In this document: one piece after another, positions 33,887 through 42,856 of the stretch
Numbering within the stretch: the stretch's first letter is position 1
Layout of the letters: every line of letters starts with the position of its first letter
IMG/VR virus record: IMGVR_UViG_3300050821_006280
Coordinates: 1-64,000 of that record
Strand: one strand, 5' to 3'
From: a virus
DNA length: 64,000 nucleotides
Position numbers and translations under genes: made by a program
Notes under the pieces: generated by a model
Told to the model about the DNA's origin: nothing
The model's input: the letters and a program-made list of their open reading frames with translations, nothing else
Databases searched by the model: none

Positions 33887-35353
33887 TTAGTAGGCTCCTT
33901 CTTCCTCGCCTTTCCGAAAGGGCGCTTTGTGGCCCCCCATCATCGAATCGCGCTTGGACTTGAGGGCATGCATCTTCGCCATCATGTCCTGACGATCACC
34001 ATCGGTATCACCCTCTGGTGATGTGTCATCGTCGCCATCGTGATCGGGATCGCGGTCATCCATCCCGTCATCGTCGCCACCGGCAGCCATTCCATCCTCG
34101 CCGCCATCCTCACCGTCGCCTTCGGCTCCATCGCCCTCGGCATGGTGATGGTGATGAACATCGGAATGGTGATGGATATGGACGTGCGCTCCACCCTCTT
34201 CTCCATCCTGACCATCTTCATCGCCCTGGCCGTCGTCGGCCATGCGCGGATCTTCTTCGTCCTCGTCGTCTGTCGCTGCGTGACCTAGGGCGCCACCTGC
34301 GGCAGCTCCGACTGGACCACCAGCCATTGCTCCGAGCCCAGCGCCGACAGCTGTTCCGAGTGCGCCTTCTTCCTGCTCGCCCTCGTCAAGAGCGGAGTCG
34401 TACGCCTCAAGCGCATCCATGAGCTTGTCGACCATTGCCGAGAAGACCTTCTCCGCCTGCTCCTTGAATGCCGGTGACGGAATGTCATATGGCTTCTCTG
34501 GATCATGGTCCTTGGCCGACTCTTCCTCGGTCTCGTCCATGTCCTCGACGTGCTCATACTCGTCGGCAGCCGAATTCTTGATGGCAGCGTTCTCGTCACC
34601 GTCATCGCCGACATGAGTCATCTCGGTTTCGACGATATCGATCGCCTCAGCGGCAGCCCGCGAAAGCTCCTCCATCTCCGAAACGAGCTTCTCGACGTGA
34701 TAAACGTCAGCCATCTCCGTAAGGCGATCGGCGAGGAGAGCCGCGTCTTCACTGACAAGACGGAAACCGCGCATCAGGTTGTCTACGGCTTCGTCGATCT
34801 GGACTCCGCGAAGCAGCCCGGTGACCTCTTCGATCAGCGTCGCAGCCTTACCCAGAGTACCTACGCTCTCCATCCGAGAGCTGGTCTTGCTCATGCCACC
34901 AATCTTCTTGGCCGGCTTGAGACCCTGAGCAACCGCAGGTGCTTGTCCCTTTCCCTTACCCTTGGGATGGACATTCTTCTTGGCGAGCATGTAGCCCTTG
35001 TTCTCGCCCTTGATCGAAGCTTCCTTCCCTCCAGGAACCTTGTGATAGCTGCCCTTGGACTTGTGAGCGCCCTTCGAGCCACCATCCTCGATCGGATCCA
35101 TGACTGCCGAATCGTCGTCGTCAGGACCCATCGCCGGCTTCGGCTGCTTTGCCGTCTTGTGGTTCGCAGACTTGTCTCCGCCGCTGGTATCCAGACCAGG
35201 AAGCGTCGATGGTTCGGGTGATGGGATGTCTCTCGGCTTGGCCGGATCATCCACTTCGGACAGCTGCTTGCCCTCATTCAAAGGCGGAAGCAATCCGATC
35301 TTGCGGAAGTCTTCTTCGACGGTGGTGAGAATTCTTGGATATCTGTGGATCAT
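33887..35353 (-). CDS. acidic, His-rich glycine-zipper head-operon protein
   Basis: 488 aa, not matching any family I know. Features: two near-identical motifs DPAKPRDIPSP (36-46) and DPEKPYDIPSP (284-294); a helical middle (170-245); a glycine-zipper hydrophobic segment (330-357: GALGTAVGAGLGAMAGGP...); an Asp/Glu/Gly-rich tract (361-455) interrupted by a His cluster (390-404). A glycine zipper suggests membrane or self-association; the acidic/His tract could bind metal ions or basic partners. Location between portal and protease genes points to an internal head or scaffold-associated protein. It may be released on infection; this is inference. Confidence 0.7.
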   Translation of the reverse strand: MIHRYPRILTTVEEDFRKIGLLPPLNEGKQLSEVDDPAKPRDIPSPEPSTLPGLDTSGGDKSANHKTAKQPKPAMGPDDDDSAVMDPIEDGGSKGAHKSKGSYHKVPGGKEASIKGENKGYMLAKKNVHPKGKGKGQAPAVAQGLKPAKKIGGMSKTSSRMESVGTLGKAATLIEEVTGLLRGVQIDEAVDNLMRGFRLVSEDAALLADRLTEMADVYHVEKLVSEMEELSRAAAEAIDIVETEMTHVGDDGDENAAIKNSAADEYEHVEDMDETEEESAKDHDPEKPYDIPSPAFKEQAEKVFSAMVDKLMDALEAYDSALDEGEQEEGALGTAVGAGLGAMAGGPVGAAAGGALGHAATDDEDEEDPRMADDGQGDEDGQDGEEGGAHVHIHHHSDVHHHHHAEGDGAEGDGEDGGEDGMAAGGDDDGMDDRDPDHDGDDDTSPEGDTDGDRQDMMAKMHALKSKRDSMMGGHKAPFRKGEEEGAY

Positions 35354-35389
35354 TTGGCGATTCCTCTCCTGTTTCCGTCGCTTGGTGGA

Positions 35390-36358
35390 CTACTTGGCCT
35401 CAGTGAAACGCTTTGACATATGCTCGACAAATGTCCCAGCGATCTCGTAGTCAGTCAGCGCTTCAGCAAGCGCGTCATGGATCTGTCCGAGGCACATGAC
35501 GCACTGCTCATTCTTGAGAGCGAAGGCCAGATGTTCCCGGGCCTCCTGAAGATCCTCGAAGTAGTCATTTGCAAAGCTCTCGAACTGCTGAAGAACCTGA
35601 TCGTCCTCCGCGGTCCGAGTCACGTTCGCAATCGACTCCGCAAACGGGAGGAATGCCGTCTCTGCTCCCGTTTGAACCTTATCAAGACGGTCGGCAATCA
35701 CGCCGAGATCCATCCCAACAGCATCACGATAGGACTCGAACTTCTCTTCTGGGATCGTTCCGTCGTAGAGGGGGACGTACTTCGCATCAACCTTCCGAGC
35801 GACAAAAGCCTCAGCAAGATCTTTGATCTCTGCCGAGATTGCTTCCTTCTGCTCGGAATAGATGGAACGCCATTGCCGGCTTGTCTGATTCAGGTGATTG
35901 CGGATGATGTCGGTGAGACTCTCTTCTCCCGTCTCAACTGCCTCCTCTAGCTTAACCAGCGCCAGCAAGCGCTCACGCGACTCTGTCTTGTTCCCAGCGA
36001 GAATCGCGTCAACTGCACCAAGGGCATACTCACGGATGTAGTCTCCCGCGTTGCTGCTCTCAACAACCGGAACATCGAGTCTCTCTGGGAGACCCATCTT
36101 GATCCGACCGTTCACATCTTCGTACTTCGCTTTGAAGTATTGGCCGTCCTCAGTGCCAACCAATACGTGACTCTGAAACGTTGCCAGGCGCGCAACATCA
36201 ACTTCGCGCTTGCCGACGAACATGTGTCGGTTCTCTGCAATCGTATCGTCGAGTCGGAAAGAGAGATGCTCGAATGAGCCACGCGACAACTCGCGGAGCA
36301 CATCCACCGGCACCATCTTCTGTGACCCTGAAGTTGCCGCTCTCGTTTTATCGCCCAT
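35390..36358 (-). CDS. hypothetical head-operon protein (322 aa)
   Basis: Largely helical with acidic C-terminal half (FLPFAESIANVTRTAEDDQVL, FEDLQEAREHLAFALKNEQCVMCLGQIHDALAEAL). The N-terminal part (SFEHLSFRLDDTIAENRHMFVG) is more beta-like. A CVMC pair occurs near the end. Downstream of the portal gene and probably driven also by a promoter at 36372-36401. No family recognised; head-assembly role is by context. Confidence 0.55.
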   Translation of the reverse strand: MGDKTRAATSGSQKMVPVDVLRELSRGSFEHLSFRLDDTIAENRHMFVGKREVDVARLATFQSHVLVGTEDGQYFKAKYEDVNGRIKMGLPERLDVPVVESSNAGDYIREYALGAVDAILAGNKTESRERLLALVKLEEAVETGEESLTDIIRNHLNQTSRQWRSIYSEQKEAISAEIKDLAEAFVARKVDAKYVPLYDGTIPEEKFESYRDAVGMDLGVIADRLDKVQTGAETAFLPFAESIANVTRTAEDDQVLQQFESFANDYFEDLQEAREHLAFALKNEQCVMCLGQIHDALAEALTDYEIAGTFVEHMSKRFTEAK

Positions 36359-36371
36359 CGATGTGATGGCG

Positions 36372-36401
36372 ATACTATTGGAACGATCAAAACACTGTCA
36401 A
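36372..36401 (-). promoter_or_regulatory. sigma70-like promoter within the head operon
   Basis: On the minus strand TTGACA (36401-36396, full consensus), an 18-nt spacer and TAGTAT (36377-36372, 4 of 6). It lies in the 53-nt gap between the portal and the 322-aa gene, just ahead of the latter's ATG at 36358. It would give an extra start for the head genes from the host polymerase. Prediction only. Confidence 0.55.
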
Positions 36402-36411
36402 ACTAACGATA

Positions 36412-38241
36412 TCATCGATTATTCGAGTAACCGTTACGCGGCATCGAGTGGCGAAGCTCGTGTACTAATTCGCCCAACTCGCCGAGTCTATTAGCCATTC
36501 CACGATTGGACTTCAACACTTTTTCCATGTTGTCCTCCATCCGTTTCTCGTGATCTCGATTCCCGGCCATCAAATCTTTCTCAGTGATTGGCTGATAACC
36601 GGCCAATTGTCTCTTTAGTGGCCACATACGGGACAAAGAGCCTGCTTCGCGCATGTAGGCGCGTGCTTCTTCGGCCTGAACCGTTCCCGGCTTTGCAGTC
36701 ATCGCGTTTTGCAGCGGACCCATGCCGGCCATCTGTGCTTGTTGCTGCGCCTGGACAGCACCCTGAACCTGCAACTGCATGCCTCCAGCCTTCGCTTGGA
36801 TCTCGGCATCAGCGAGCATTTCTTCATGCCGTTGCTTGATGATGTATTCAATCTCGTGATCGCTAAGTCCGAATATCTTCTGGAGAATCCAATGCAGAGA
36901 AACAAACTGAGACATACGCCCTGCGAAGTCTGCCTTGGCGTTCCGAACCTCCAGCTGAGCCAGCTCAAAGATCGAGCTAGGCACGGTCATATAGATGTTG
37001 TAGTCGACCGCCGCGGGGTTGATATTCAGTGCTGCAAGGTGAACTCGCGCGACCTTAGAAAGTCCATTCCGTAGTTCTCGCTGTAAACGCAGGACTGTGC
37101 GAGCAAACCGAACGTCCTCCTGCGAAAGAACTCCTTTGCCGGTGGACTCTGCAAATCCGAGATATGTCTTCGGTACCTTGATCGCCGCGAAAAGCTTGAG
37201 ACGAAAATACTCGATGTCGTCCATGTGCTGCCAGGACGGTGATCCGAGCACGTCGATTCGTGTTCCCTGAACTCCCTTTCGGATTGGCAAGAAGAAGTCT
37301 TCATCTTGCGAAAGGGGATTGAATTTCAGGTCCAGCTTCCCCGTGGACGGATTGTAGAACTTCGTCTTCTTGTATTGCTGGCGAACCTTGTTGAGATACG
37401 CGAAGGCTTCCTTCGGAGGGAGATCGCCAACATCAACATAGAAGGCATACCGCTCAGGAGCGCGCTGAAGGCGATAGACCATGGCCGCGTCTTCGAGCAG
37501 CATCAGGCGCTTCCAAATCCATCGTGCAGGCTCTAAAACCGAGTGCCCGTAGATAGACCGCCGATGCTTGGATCGCATACGCATGTGGACAACTTCCCAG
37601 TCCTCAAGCGCAGCCATTTTCTCCCAGCCTTGGCCAGTTTCTCCGTACGCAGTACGCTGCGCCAAAATCTGCTTGAACTCATCTGGCGAGTATCCAAACC
37701 GACCTTTGAAGTCCTGGATAAAGCCAAACAGCTCTCCTCTGCGACCCTCAATACGTCGCATCGTTGGAGGAGGCAGAAAGTTGAGTCCTACGACACCATC
37801 ATTCGCAACGAGCAATTCCTCATAGTCGTTCCCGTACTTCACCAACGTGCGCGCCATCGACCAGATTTCTTCGTCGATGCGGAGCCGACGCTCCATTAAG
37901 TCGGTAATGATGGTCTCGATGGTCTTGTCTTGTGAATCACACCAGACAGTGCGGTTCTGAAGCGATTCATTCTGTGTGGCGTCGTCGGCGTAGATGTCGA
38001 TCGCAGATGCTAGTTCTGGATAGTCATCCATCTCCTCGTAGTCGACGAACCTCGCCATGAGGTCATGTTCGAGCTTGAGGTAATCAGAAAGTACGTCATA
38101 GCCATAGGCCTGAAGAAGATCGAAACCTGTCTGTGGATATGTAGAAGCCGTACCACCCTTAGCGAGCTGGAGAACAACCTTCTCTTTGTCCCATTGGAGA
38201 AGACTGCGAACCCGACCTGATACAGTTCCCCAGAAGCCCAT
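36412..38241 (-). CDS. portal protein (T4 gp20-like)
   Basis: 609 aa. Diagnostic segments of T4 gp20-type portals: YPELASAIDIYADDATQNES, EIWSMARTLVKYGNDYEELLV, LPPPTMRRIEG, RYAFYVDVGDLPPKEA, the QGTRIDVLGSPSW region and KVPKTYLGFAESTG. A Gln/Met-rich segment follows near 490-520, then a helical tail. Dodecameric ring at the head vertex through which DNA enters and leaves. It lies 12 nt from the DUF1360-like gene. Confidence 0.93.
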   Translation of the reverse strand: MGFWGTVSGRVRSLLQWDKEKVVLQLAKGGTASTYPQTGFDLLQAYGYDVLSDYLKLEHDLMARFVDYEEMDDYPELASAIDIYADDATQNESLQNRTVWCDSQDKTIETIITDLMERRLRIDEEIWSMARTLVKYGNDYEELLVANDGVVGLNFLPPPTMRRIEGRRGELFGFIQDFKGRFGYSPDEFKQILAQRTAYGETGQGWEKMAALEDWEVVHMRMRSKHRRSIYGHSVLEPARWIWKRLMLLEDAAMVYRLQRAPERYAFYVDVGDLPPKEAFAYLNKVRQQYKKTKFYNPSTGKLDLKFNPLSQDEDFFLPIRKGVQGTRIDVLGSPSWQHMDDIEYFRLKLFAAIKVPKTYLGFAESTGKGVLSQEDVRFARTVLRLQRELRNGLSKVARVHLAALNINPAAVDYNIYMTVPSSIFELAQLEVRNAKADFAGRMSQFVSLHWILQKIFGLSDHEIEYIIKQRHEEMLADAEIQAKAGGMQLQVQGAVQAQQQAQMAGMGPLQNAMTAKPGTVQAEEARAYMREAGSLSRMWPLKRQLAGYQPITEKDLMAGNRDHEKRMEDNMEKVLKSNRGMANRLGELGELVHELRHSMPRNGYSNNR

Positions 38242-38252
38242 CTATGGTGTCC

Positions 38253-38549
38253 TCACAGTGCATCCTCGCCGAGCCGTGCTAAAACAACTCTCGCGATCCA
38301 GCACCAGCCACTCGCCACGGTCCCTGCGACCGCAACGTCCATCCATCGAGACAGGTGGCTGCCAGGACCAAGCCCCAACAGGCACCAAACGGTTCCGACC
38401 CAGAGGCCCATACACATGGGACACTTGATCCAGTAGCCGAGAACCTTCGATCTCCGATCGAGTAACTTCCTAAGCCACTCGAAGATCTTACCTGAGGTTA
38501 CAATATTCGTAACCCCGTATGACGCTAGAAGAAAGATCAGAAGCTGCAT
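38253..38549 (-). CDS. DUF1360-like membrane protein
   Basis: 98 aa from ATG 38549; a TTG three codons earlier is an alternative. Three hydrophobic segments and the motif CPMCMGLWVG (Cys43 and Cys46), the signature of a small membrane-protein family that occurs in many large myophages and bacteria. A role in the inner membrane is likely, but the family has no agreed function. No clear ribosome site; a hairpin lies just upstream. Confidence 0.7.
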   Translation of the reverse strand: MQLLIFLLASYGVTNIVTSGKIFEWLRKLLDRRSKVLGYWIKCPMCMGLWVGTVWCLLGLGPGSHLSRWMDVAVAGTVASGWCWIARVVLARLGEDAL

Positions 38550-38564
38550 TTGATTCAATAGATA

Positions 38565-38590
38565 AGCCGACCCGAATTAACGGATCGGCT
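38565..38590 (-). terminator. hairpin upstream of the DUF1360-like gene
   Basis: AGCCGACCCG (38565-38574), a 6-nt AATTAA loop, and CGGATCGGCT (38581-38590) form a 10-bp stem with one G-U pair or mismatch. It lies about 70 nt after the previous minus-strand stop and 7-16 nt before the next start. A short AT-rich stretch follows on the minus strand. It may be a weak terminator or a leader hairpin. The rest of the 38550-38659 gap shows no gene. Confidence 0.5.
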
Positions 38591-38659
38591 ATCGTATGCA
38601 ACCGTTCTTGCAGCGGCGGACTGGTCGGAGCAAGCGTTTGCGCGGAGTCGAGTACTGAT

Positions 38660-38962
38660 TCATTTTTTGTCGTCTCCTTCAGCGACGGAAACGATACTAA
38701 CCGCCTCGACGGGAATCGGCTCGTGATTACCGAAATCGGCTGGCTTTGGCGAGTCAAGCAATGCGCGCTGATCGCGTTCCGTAACTGGCTTCATCGCTAG
38801 CTTGATCGTATTTGGATCCAATGCTGCTCGTAAGATAGAGCCACTGGAATCTCTAGGACTTTTTTCGACAGTCGTCTGCGGATCTACGGAGCAATATGCC
38901 TCCGTGCGCACGTTCTCCACTGTCTTGTGCTTAAACTCGTCGTTCGATACTGGTTTGTCCAT
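38660..38962 (-). CDS. hypothetical protein (100 aa)
   Basis: Starts at ATG 38962, with a TTG just before. Hydrophilic, no obvious domain; has an AYCSVDPQTTVEK stretch and a C-terminal PIPVEAVSIVSVAEGDDKK. No strong ribosome site. Codon pattern and direction agree with its neighbours, so it is probably real. Function unknown. Confidence 0.45.
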   Translation of the reverse strand: MDKPVSNDEFKHKTVENVRTEAYCSVDPQTTVEKSPRDSSGSILRAALDPNTIKLAMKPVTERDQRALLDSPKPADFGNHEPIPVEAVSIVSVAEGDDKK

Positions 38963-38992
38963 CAATCGGACAATACCATTGAGAGGATCTAA

Positions 38993-39313
38993 CTACCAGG
39001 CTTCGATCTCAAAGGCGCCGTTTCCACCAGAGCCCCGAACTGAAATCCCACCCTCGTGACGATCGAAATAGAAGTATTCGTTTCCTGCTGGCACACGGCC
39101 ATGGACGTTTTGTCCATCAAACGAGAACTCAATATCGGCCGTTGTTGCAACGATACGAAGACCCTGAGACCACGCCTGACCACCGCTTCCATTCGGATGA
39201 ACGAACAGGAACGCATTATCAGTAAAGTTTGCTGTCGTCGTCCCGGTCGCCGCGAACCGAAGCGAGTACATATTGGTTGGGATTGGCGGCGGCCAACCAG
39301 TGGGGAATGGCAT
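38993..39313 (-). CDS. small beta-rich structural protein (106 aa)
   Basis: Begins MPFPTGWPPPIPTN and then alternates strands and turns (NAFLFVHPNGSGGQAWSQGLRIVATTADIEFSFDGQNVHGRV), the look of a small virion decoration or fibre-tip protein. Located between holin-like and unknown genes. No family recognised. Confidence 0.55.
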   Translation of the reverse strand: MPFPTGWPPPIPTNMYSLRFAATGTTTANFTDNAFLFVHPNGSGGQAWSQGLRIVATTADIEFSFDGQNVHGRVPAGNEYFYFDRHEGGISVRGSGGNGAFEIEAW

Positions 39314-39326
39314 CGGTCAGTGCTCC

Positions 39327-39713
39327 TTAGCCGTTGAGCGCAGAAGGAACAGCTGTCGGTGGAGTCACAAGCTTCGACAGAGTTGCATCGACCAGCTTCG
39401 ACAACGAATCGCCAGCCTTCTGCTCTAGGTTGTGCTGCGCCAGTTCAGTGTTGACGAAGTCAATGACGGACTTCAGCTTCTGCTCACTTGGAGTTTTCGG
39501 TTTTCCAGCCTTGACTGCATTCTGCGATGCTTTCTCGGCAGCGAGGATTCCCTTCGTCACGAGATCCTGCACCTTGTCTTCGTAGGCCATCGCAGCGTCG
39601 AGATGGAACTTCTTGGCCAGCGCCGTGAATAGATCACGGGCAAGCACCAGAACTACTGGCGTTGCGATGGTGAATACGATCGGAATCAAGTTCTCCAGAA
39701 TCATCTTGAGCAT
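39327..39713 (-). CDS. holin-like membrane protein (LLH superfamily type)
   Basis: 128 aa. One N-terminal membrane segment (about residues 8-27: LIPIVFTIATPVVLVLARDL) followed by an amphipathic charged region with ILAAEKASQNAVKAGKPKTPSEQKLKS and FVNTELA, the layout of the superfamily 6 (LL-H) holins. Such proteins form the lesion that releases the endolysin. No recognisable endolysin is encoded in this window, so the partner must lie elsewhere or be unrecognised. The call is by layout only. Confidence 0.6.
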   Translation of the reverse strand: MLKMILENLIPIVFTIATPVVLVLARDLFTALAKKFHLDAAMAYEDKVQDLVTKGILAAEKASQNAVKAGKPKTPSEQKLKSVIDFVNTELAQHNLEQKAGDSLSKLVDATLSKLVTPPTAVPSALNG

Positions 39714-39725
39714 GAACAGCTCCTC

Positions 39726-39992
39726 TTATGACTTTCGTCGTCTCACCACAAGCGCTGGCTGAATCCGAGGTCTTTGTTCAGAAACCGGCTCTTTCTTCGC
39801 TTGATCGGCATTGCGAAGATACTGCAAAAGTGCCGTTTGGAAAACCTGGGCTGCCGTGCATCCCTCTTTTGCCGCCTGATCAGATATCAATCTATAAGTC
39901 GAAGCTGGAAGCACAAGAAACATGAATTCTGTCTCGGGTGCTTCACCAAGAATTTGGCTAGCCTCTCGAAGCGGCTCGCCTTTCACCTTCAC
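39726..39992 (-). CDS. ribbon-helix-helix-like small DNA-binding protein (88 aa)
   Basis: The GTG at 39992 is preferred: GGAGG lies 6 nt before it and it overlaps the upstream TGA as GTGA. The frame is open further but inside the previous gene. Residues 20-62 (ETEFMFLVLPASTYRLISDQAAKEG then AAQVFQTALLQYL) have RHH layout: one strand and two helices. The C-terminus is basic (PRIQPALVVRRRKS). Candidate transcriptional regulator encoded between packaging and lysis genes. Confidence 0.55.
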   Translation of the reverse strand: MKVKGEPLREASQILGEAPETEFMFLVLPASTYRLISDQAAKEGCTAAQVFQTALLQYLRNADQAKKEPVSEQRPRIQPALVVRRRKS

Positions 39993-40822
39993 GATCCGCC
40001 TCCGACCGGAGCTGGTGTCCCAATAGCTCCAGAACCACCATCTCGTTTTGCTGCAAATGGAACGGGGTCGCTCATGTACCACTGGATGCCCATCTCCAAT
40101 AGACGGACTTCTGCCGGATCCATTTGCGGCATCTTTACTGCCGCACGCTGGAAAGCTGCCTGGAGGATTGCTCCGGTCGGAATCGTTTTGTCTTTCGACA
40201 TGATCTCTAGCGCAGCCTTCCAAACCCGCCACGCCCCTTCACTCCGAAAGCCGAGGCCAGGAGATTTCGCCGGATCGTAAATTCCGCCCTGAGGCTGTCC
40301 ATCGCTATTATTCGAGAACCCAGGACCACCAATCGTTGGACCACCCTGGCGAATATTGACGCTGAGCGGATTCGGGACGGCAAATCCTGTCCATGCTACT
40401 GCACCTGCGCCGCTGCCCCCGGAAAACTCCAATAATCCCAACGAACGCCTCATCTCATGAATGACCCTGACCTTAGACGGCGGCACCCAGGAGGAACCCA
40501 TAGCTCCGCCACCAGGCCCAGCCCCAGCTCCGCCGGCTCCAGCTCCGCTGCCAGATGGAGATGCGCCACCAGCCGCTGGCGCATCGTCAGCGTCATGATC
40601 TCCGTCGTTGCCCGAATACGATCCAGGAGTCTTCGGGGTTCCAAGGCTTCCGCGATAGAACAGAGGAGCAAATGCCGCCGTATAGTGTTTTCTCTTCTTT
40701 TTCTTTGACTTAGTCTCTTCCTTCTTCTCTTCTTGGAAATCTGGCTCGAACACTTGGGCCTGCCGCGCTGATCTTGCAGCGCGATTAAGAACGCTTCCGA
40801 GGTTGTCGAATGAAATCGCCAT
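39989..40822 (-). CDS. low-complexity virion-region protein (277 aa)
   Basis: N-terminal 50 residues are charged and Lys-rich (EEKKEETKSKKKKRKHY). A Gly/Ala/Ser-rich disordered stretch follows near 80-110. The C-terminal half is more ordered (WRVWKAALEIMSKDKTIPTGAILQAAFQRAAVKM, DPAEVRLLEMGIQWYMSDPV). Located right after the large terminase gene with 3 nt between. Function unknown; a head-associated protein is possible. Confidence 0.5.
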   Translation of the reverse strand: MAISFDNLGSVLNRAARSARQAQVFEPDFQEEKKEETKSKKKKRKHYTAAFAPLFYRGSLGTPKTPGSYSGNDGDHDADDAPAAGGASPSGSGAGAGGAGAGPGGGAMGSSWVPPSKVRVIHEMRRSLGLLEFSGGSGAGAVAWTGFAVPNPLSVNIRQGGPTIGGPGFSNNSDGQPQGGIYDPAKSPGLGFRSEGAWRVWKAALEIMSKDKTIPTGAILQAAFQRAAVKMPQMDPAEVRLLEMGIQWYMSDPVPFAAKRDGGSGAIGTPAPVGGGS

Positions 40823-40825
40823 TGT

Positions 40826-42856
40826 TTACCCCGTGAGAAACGGCATAAAAAAGTTCGATGGCTCTACAATTTCGCGCTGTTGATCAACCATCGGATCTCC
40901 ATACTGAGAGATGCCTCTAACGATACCCATAGGTGCACCACGATATTTCGTCGTCAGAGAATACACGACGCCAGCGAGCGCATCGGACACGTCCTTAGAT
41001 CCGAGTCTCGGGTGATCGACCTTGTTCCGTATCCTGTCATGTTGCAGAGCGCGAAGTTCTTTGAGAACAGGCTCATATCTGTACATCATCAATCTATTTT
41101 CGTAGATAGCAGCCTTGAGTGTGTCATAGGCATCCATCGGCTTATCGACAGACACCCGTTCTGCTTCGATCCCTTGTGTTGTAAAAATCTGGAGAGACGC
41201 AGCCGAGTTATATTGATCCATAGAGAGATATCCGACCGCGAATCCGTGTTGCCTCATCTGATGGACCAGTCCTCTAACTTGCGCCTGATCGATTTCCCCG
41301 CCAATGGGCGGAATGATTCTCAACATCAGGTCGATCCAAATGATCGGAGCAGGCTCCGTATATGTCTCGCCAGTCTCCATGTTCCGTCGCTGAACATTTT
41401 TGAATCCCACCACGCAGCCACAGCAAAAACCAGTTGCGTCACTTGTAAGAGATGGGTCGATATGGACATGCCGCGTAGTGCCAGGATGGAATTTCGGAGC
41501 CCACCCATCGAATAATTCGGCCCCATCGCGTACCCTTACCTGGCTTGCAACCCGGTCCCACAGGAACTTGCCACTACCTTTCTGATCCCATTCCTCTACT
41601 GAAAATGGATGTTGATGTGGCGAATCGCTAAGCGAAAGACACTTTTCGAGAAGATCACGCTGCTGAATGAACGGGCTGATCGATACGGTTTCAACACCAG
41701 CAACGTCTCGAATGGACCCTTCTAGATCTGCCTCGAAGTCTTTGCGAAAGTCTTCTGGTACCGAGATGATGATGACACTGTCAAACTGACCGCTCTCCTT
41801 CAGCTTTTCACGGACTGGCTCGACTTCCTCGTCCTTCAAAATGCGTGATGGAACCGTCTCGTTACCGACCAATACGTGGAATGTCTTCTGCCCGTAAGCT
41901 TCCCGCTTTACGTCCCACATAGCGTAATCGCGGACAAAGACCTCGGGGTCATCCTTTGAGTCCCGAATCCTCTTCGCAGTAAAGTCTTCTTTCGTGCGCT
42001 TCGATGACACTACGATCATGAGGCCCGGCATACGGCCGCCTCTCATGAAGCGGGACTTCATACGTCGGACTAGCTGATCGTATAGCGCTTGTGCTTTATC
42101 TCTGTTGCCCCATCTTTCGTTTGCTGACGCTCCACGCTTGAGATTCTCGAAAAAGTTACCTTCGTCCATGATGCCGCCAAAGACGTTCAAACCCAGGGCA
42201 GCCGTATCAGTGGATGCTCGCGGAGCGACCCAGACGTTGTGCGGGAATCGAATTTCGCGTTTCGTTACCTCGAACGGGAAATTCTCCATAAAATATGGGG
42301 ACTGCTTGATTTTCGTGACAATATTCTCGAACACAACCTTCATCGCCAGCTGTTCACTGACGGAGATTGCGATCAGAGCAATGTTGGTGTCTTTAGCAAT
42401 ACCAAAGCTACGGTGTGGATCGCGAAGACAAGAGATCTCGTACAACACTCGGATCAATGCGATCGATGCAAAGAAGGTTTTTCCCCAACCGATCGATCCA
42501 GTGAGAATAGCCTCCCTGTAGCCACCATCAAAAAGCTCTTTAAGATCCTCGACTAACTGAGGATACAGGTTGTCGCATGTGGTGCCGAGGTAATAGGGGT
42601 CCTTGATGAAAGTCTCGATATCCACCATTGGGCGGAGGTATTCTCCGTCGCTGAGCGCATCGTAGATGCGAACTGGACCACCCCCGGTCTGAGCCTCAAT
42701 CGGACTTCGCATCGCAGGATCGCCCATCTCTCGAATCGTGAGAACAAGCGCCTCCTGCTCGGACGGAGATAGCTTCTGAAACTCCTTGAGAAGCATCGAA
42801 AGATACTCCTCGTTTGTCCTCTCAGAATGTACCCGGCCCCCTTTGTCCTTGATCAC
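40826..42856 (-). CDS. terminase large subunit (T4 gp17-like)
   Basis: 676 aa. Walker A GSIGWGKT (120-127), Walker B IMDEG (Asp231, Glu232), the motif around VTKREIRFP and ASTDTAALGLN before it, and a RNase H-like nuclease domain with HIDPSLTSDATG. This is the DNA-packaging ATPase/nuclease. The start is GTG, overlapping the small-subunit stop as GTGA. Length is similar to T4 gp17 (610 aa), with an extra C-terminal 60 residues. Confidence 0.9.
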   Translation of the reverse strand: MIKDKGGRVHSERTNEEYLSMLLKEFQKLSPSEQEALVLTIREMGDPAMRSPIEAQTGGGPVRIYDALSDGEYLRPMVDIETFIKDPYYLGTTCDNLYPQLVEDLKELFDGGYREAILTGSIGWGKTFFASIALIRVLYEISCLRDPHRSFGIAKDTNIALIAISVSEQLAMKVVFENIVTKIKQSPYFMENFPFEVTKREIRFPHNVWVAPRASTDTAALGLNVFGGIMDEGNFFENLKRGASANERWGNRDKAQALYDQLVRRMKSRFMRGGRMPGLMIVVSSKRTKEDFTAKRIRDSKDDPEVFVRDYAMWDVKREAYGQKTFHVLVGNETVPSRILKDEEVEPVREKLKESGQFDSVIIISVPEDFRKDFEADLEGSIRDVAGVETVSISPFIQQRDLLEKCLSLSDSPHQHPFSVEEWDQKGSGKFLWDRVASQVRVRDGAELFDGWAPKFHPGTTRHVHIDPSLTSDATGFCCGCVVGFKNVQRRNMETGETYTEPAPIIWIDLMLRIIPPIGGEIDQAQVRGLVHQMRQHGFAVGYLSMDQYNSAASLQIFTTQGIEAERVSVDKPMDAYDTLKAAIYENRLMMYRYEPVLKELRALQHDRIRNKVDHPRLGSKDVSDALAGVVYSLTTKYRGAPMGIVRGISQYGDPMVDQQREIVEPSNFFMPFLTG

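Noticed and set aside
34505-35221. 238-residue plus-strand open frame opposite the acidic protein gene
   Set aside because: Composition is the mirror of the minus-strand gene and it has no motif or ribosome site.
39726-40232. 168-aa version of the RHH-like protein
   Set aside because: The N-terminal 80 residues are the out-of-frame end of the preceding gene; the GTG at 39992 with GGAGG is better.
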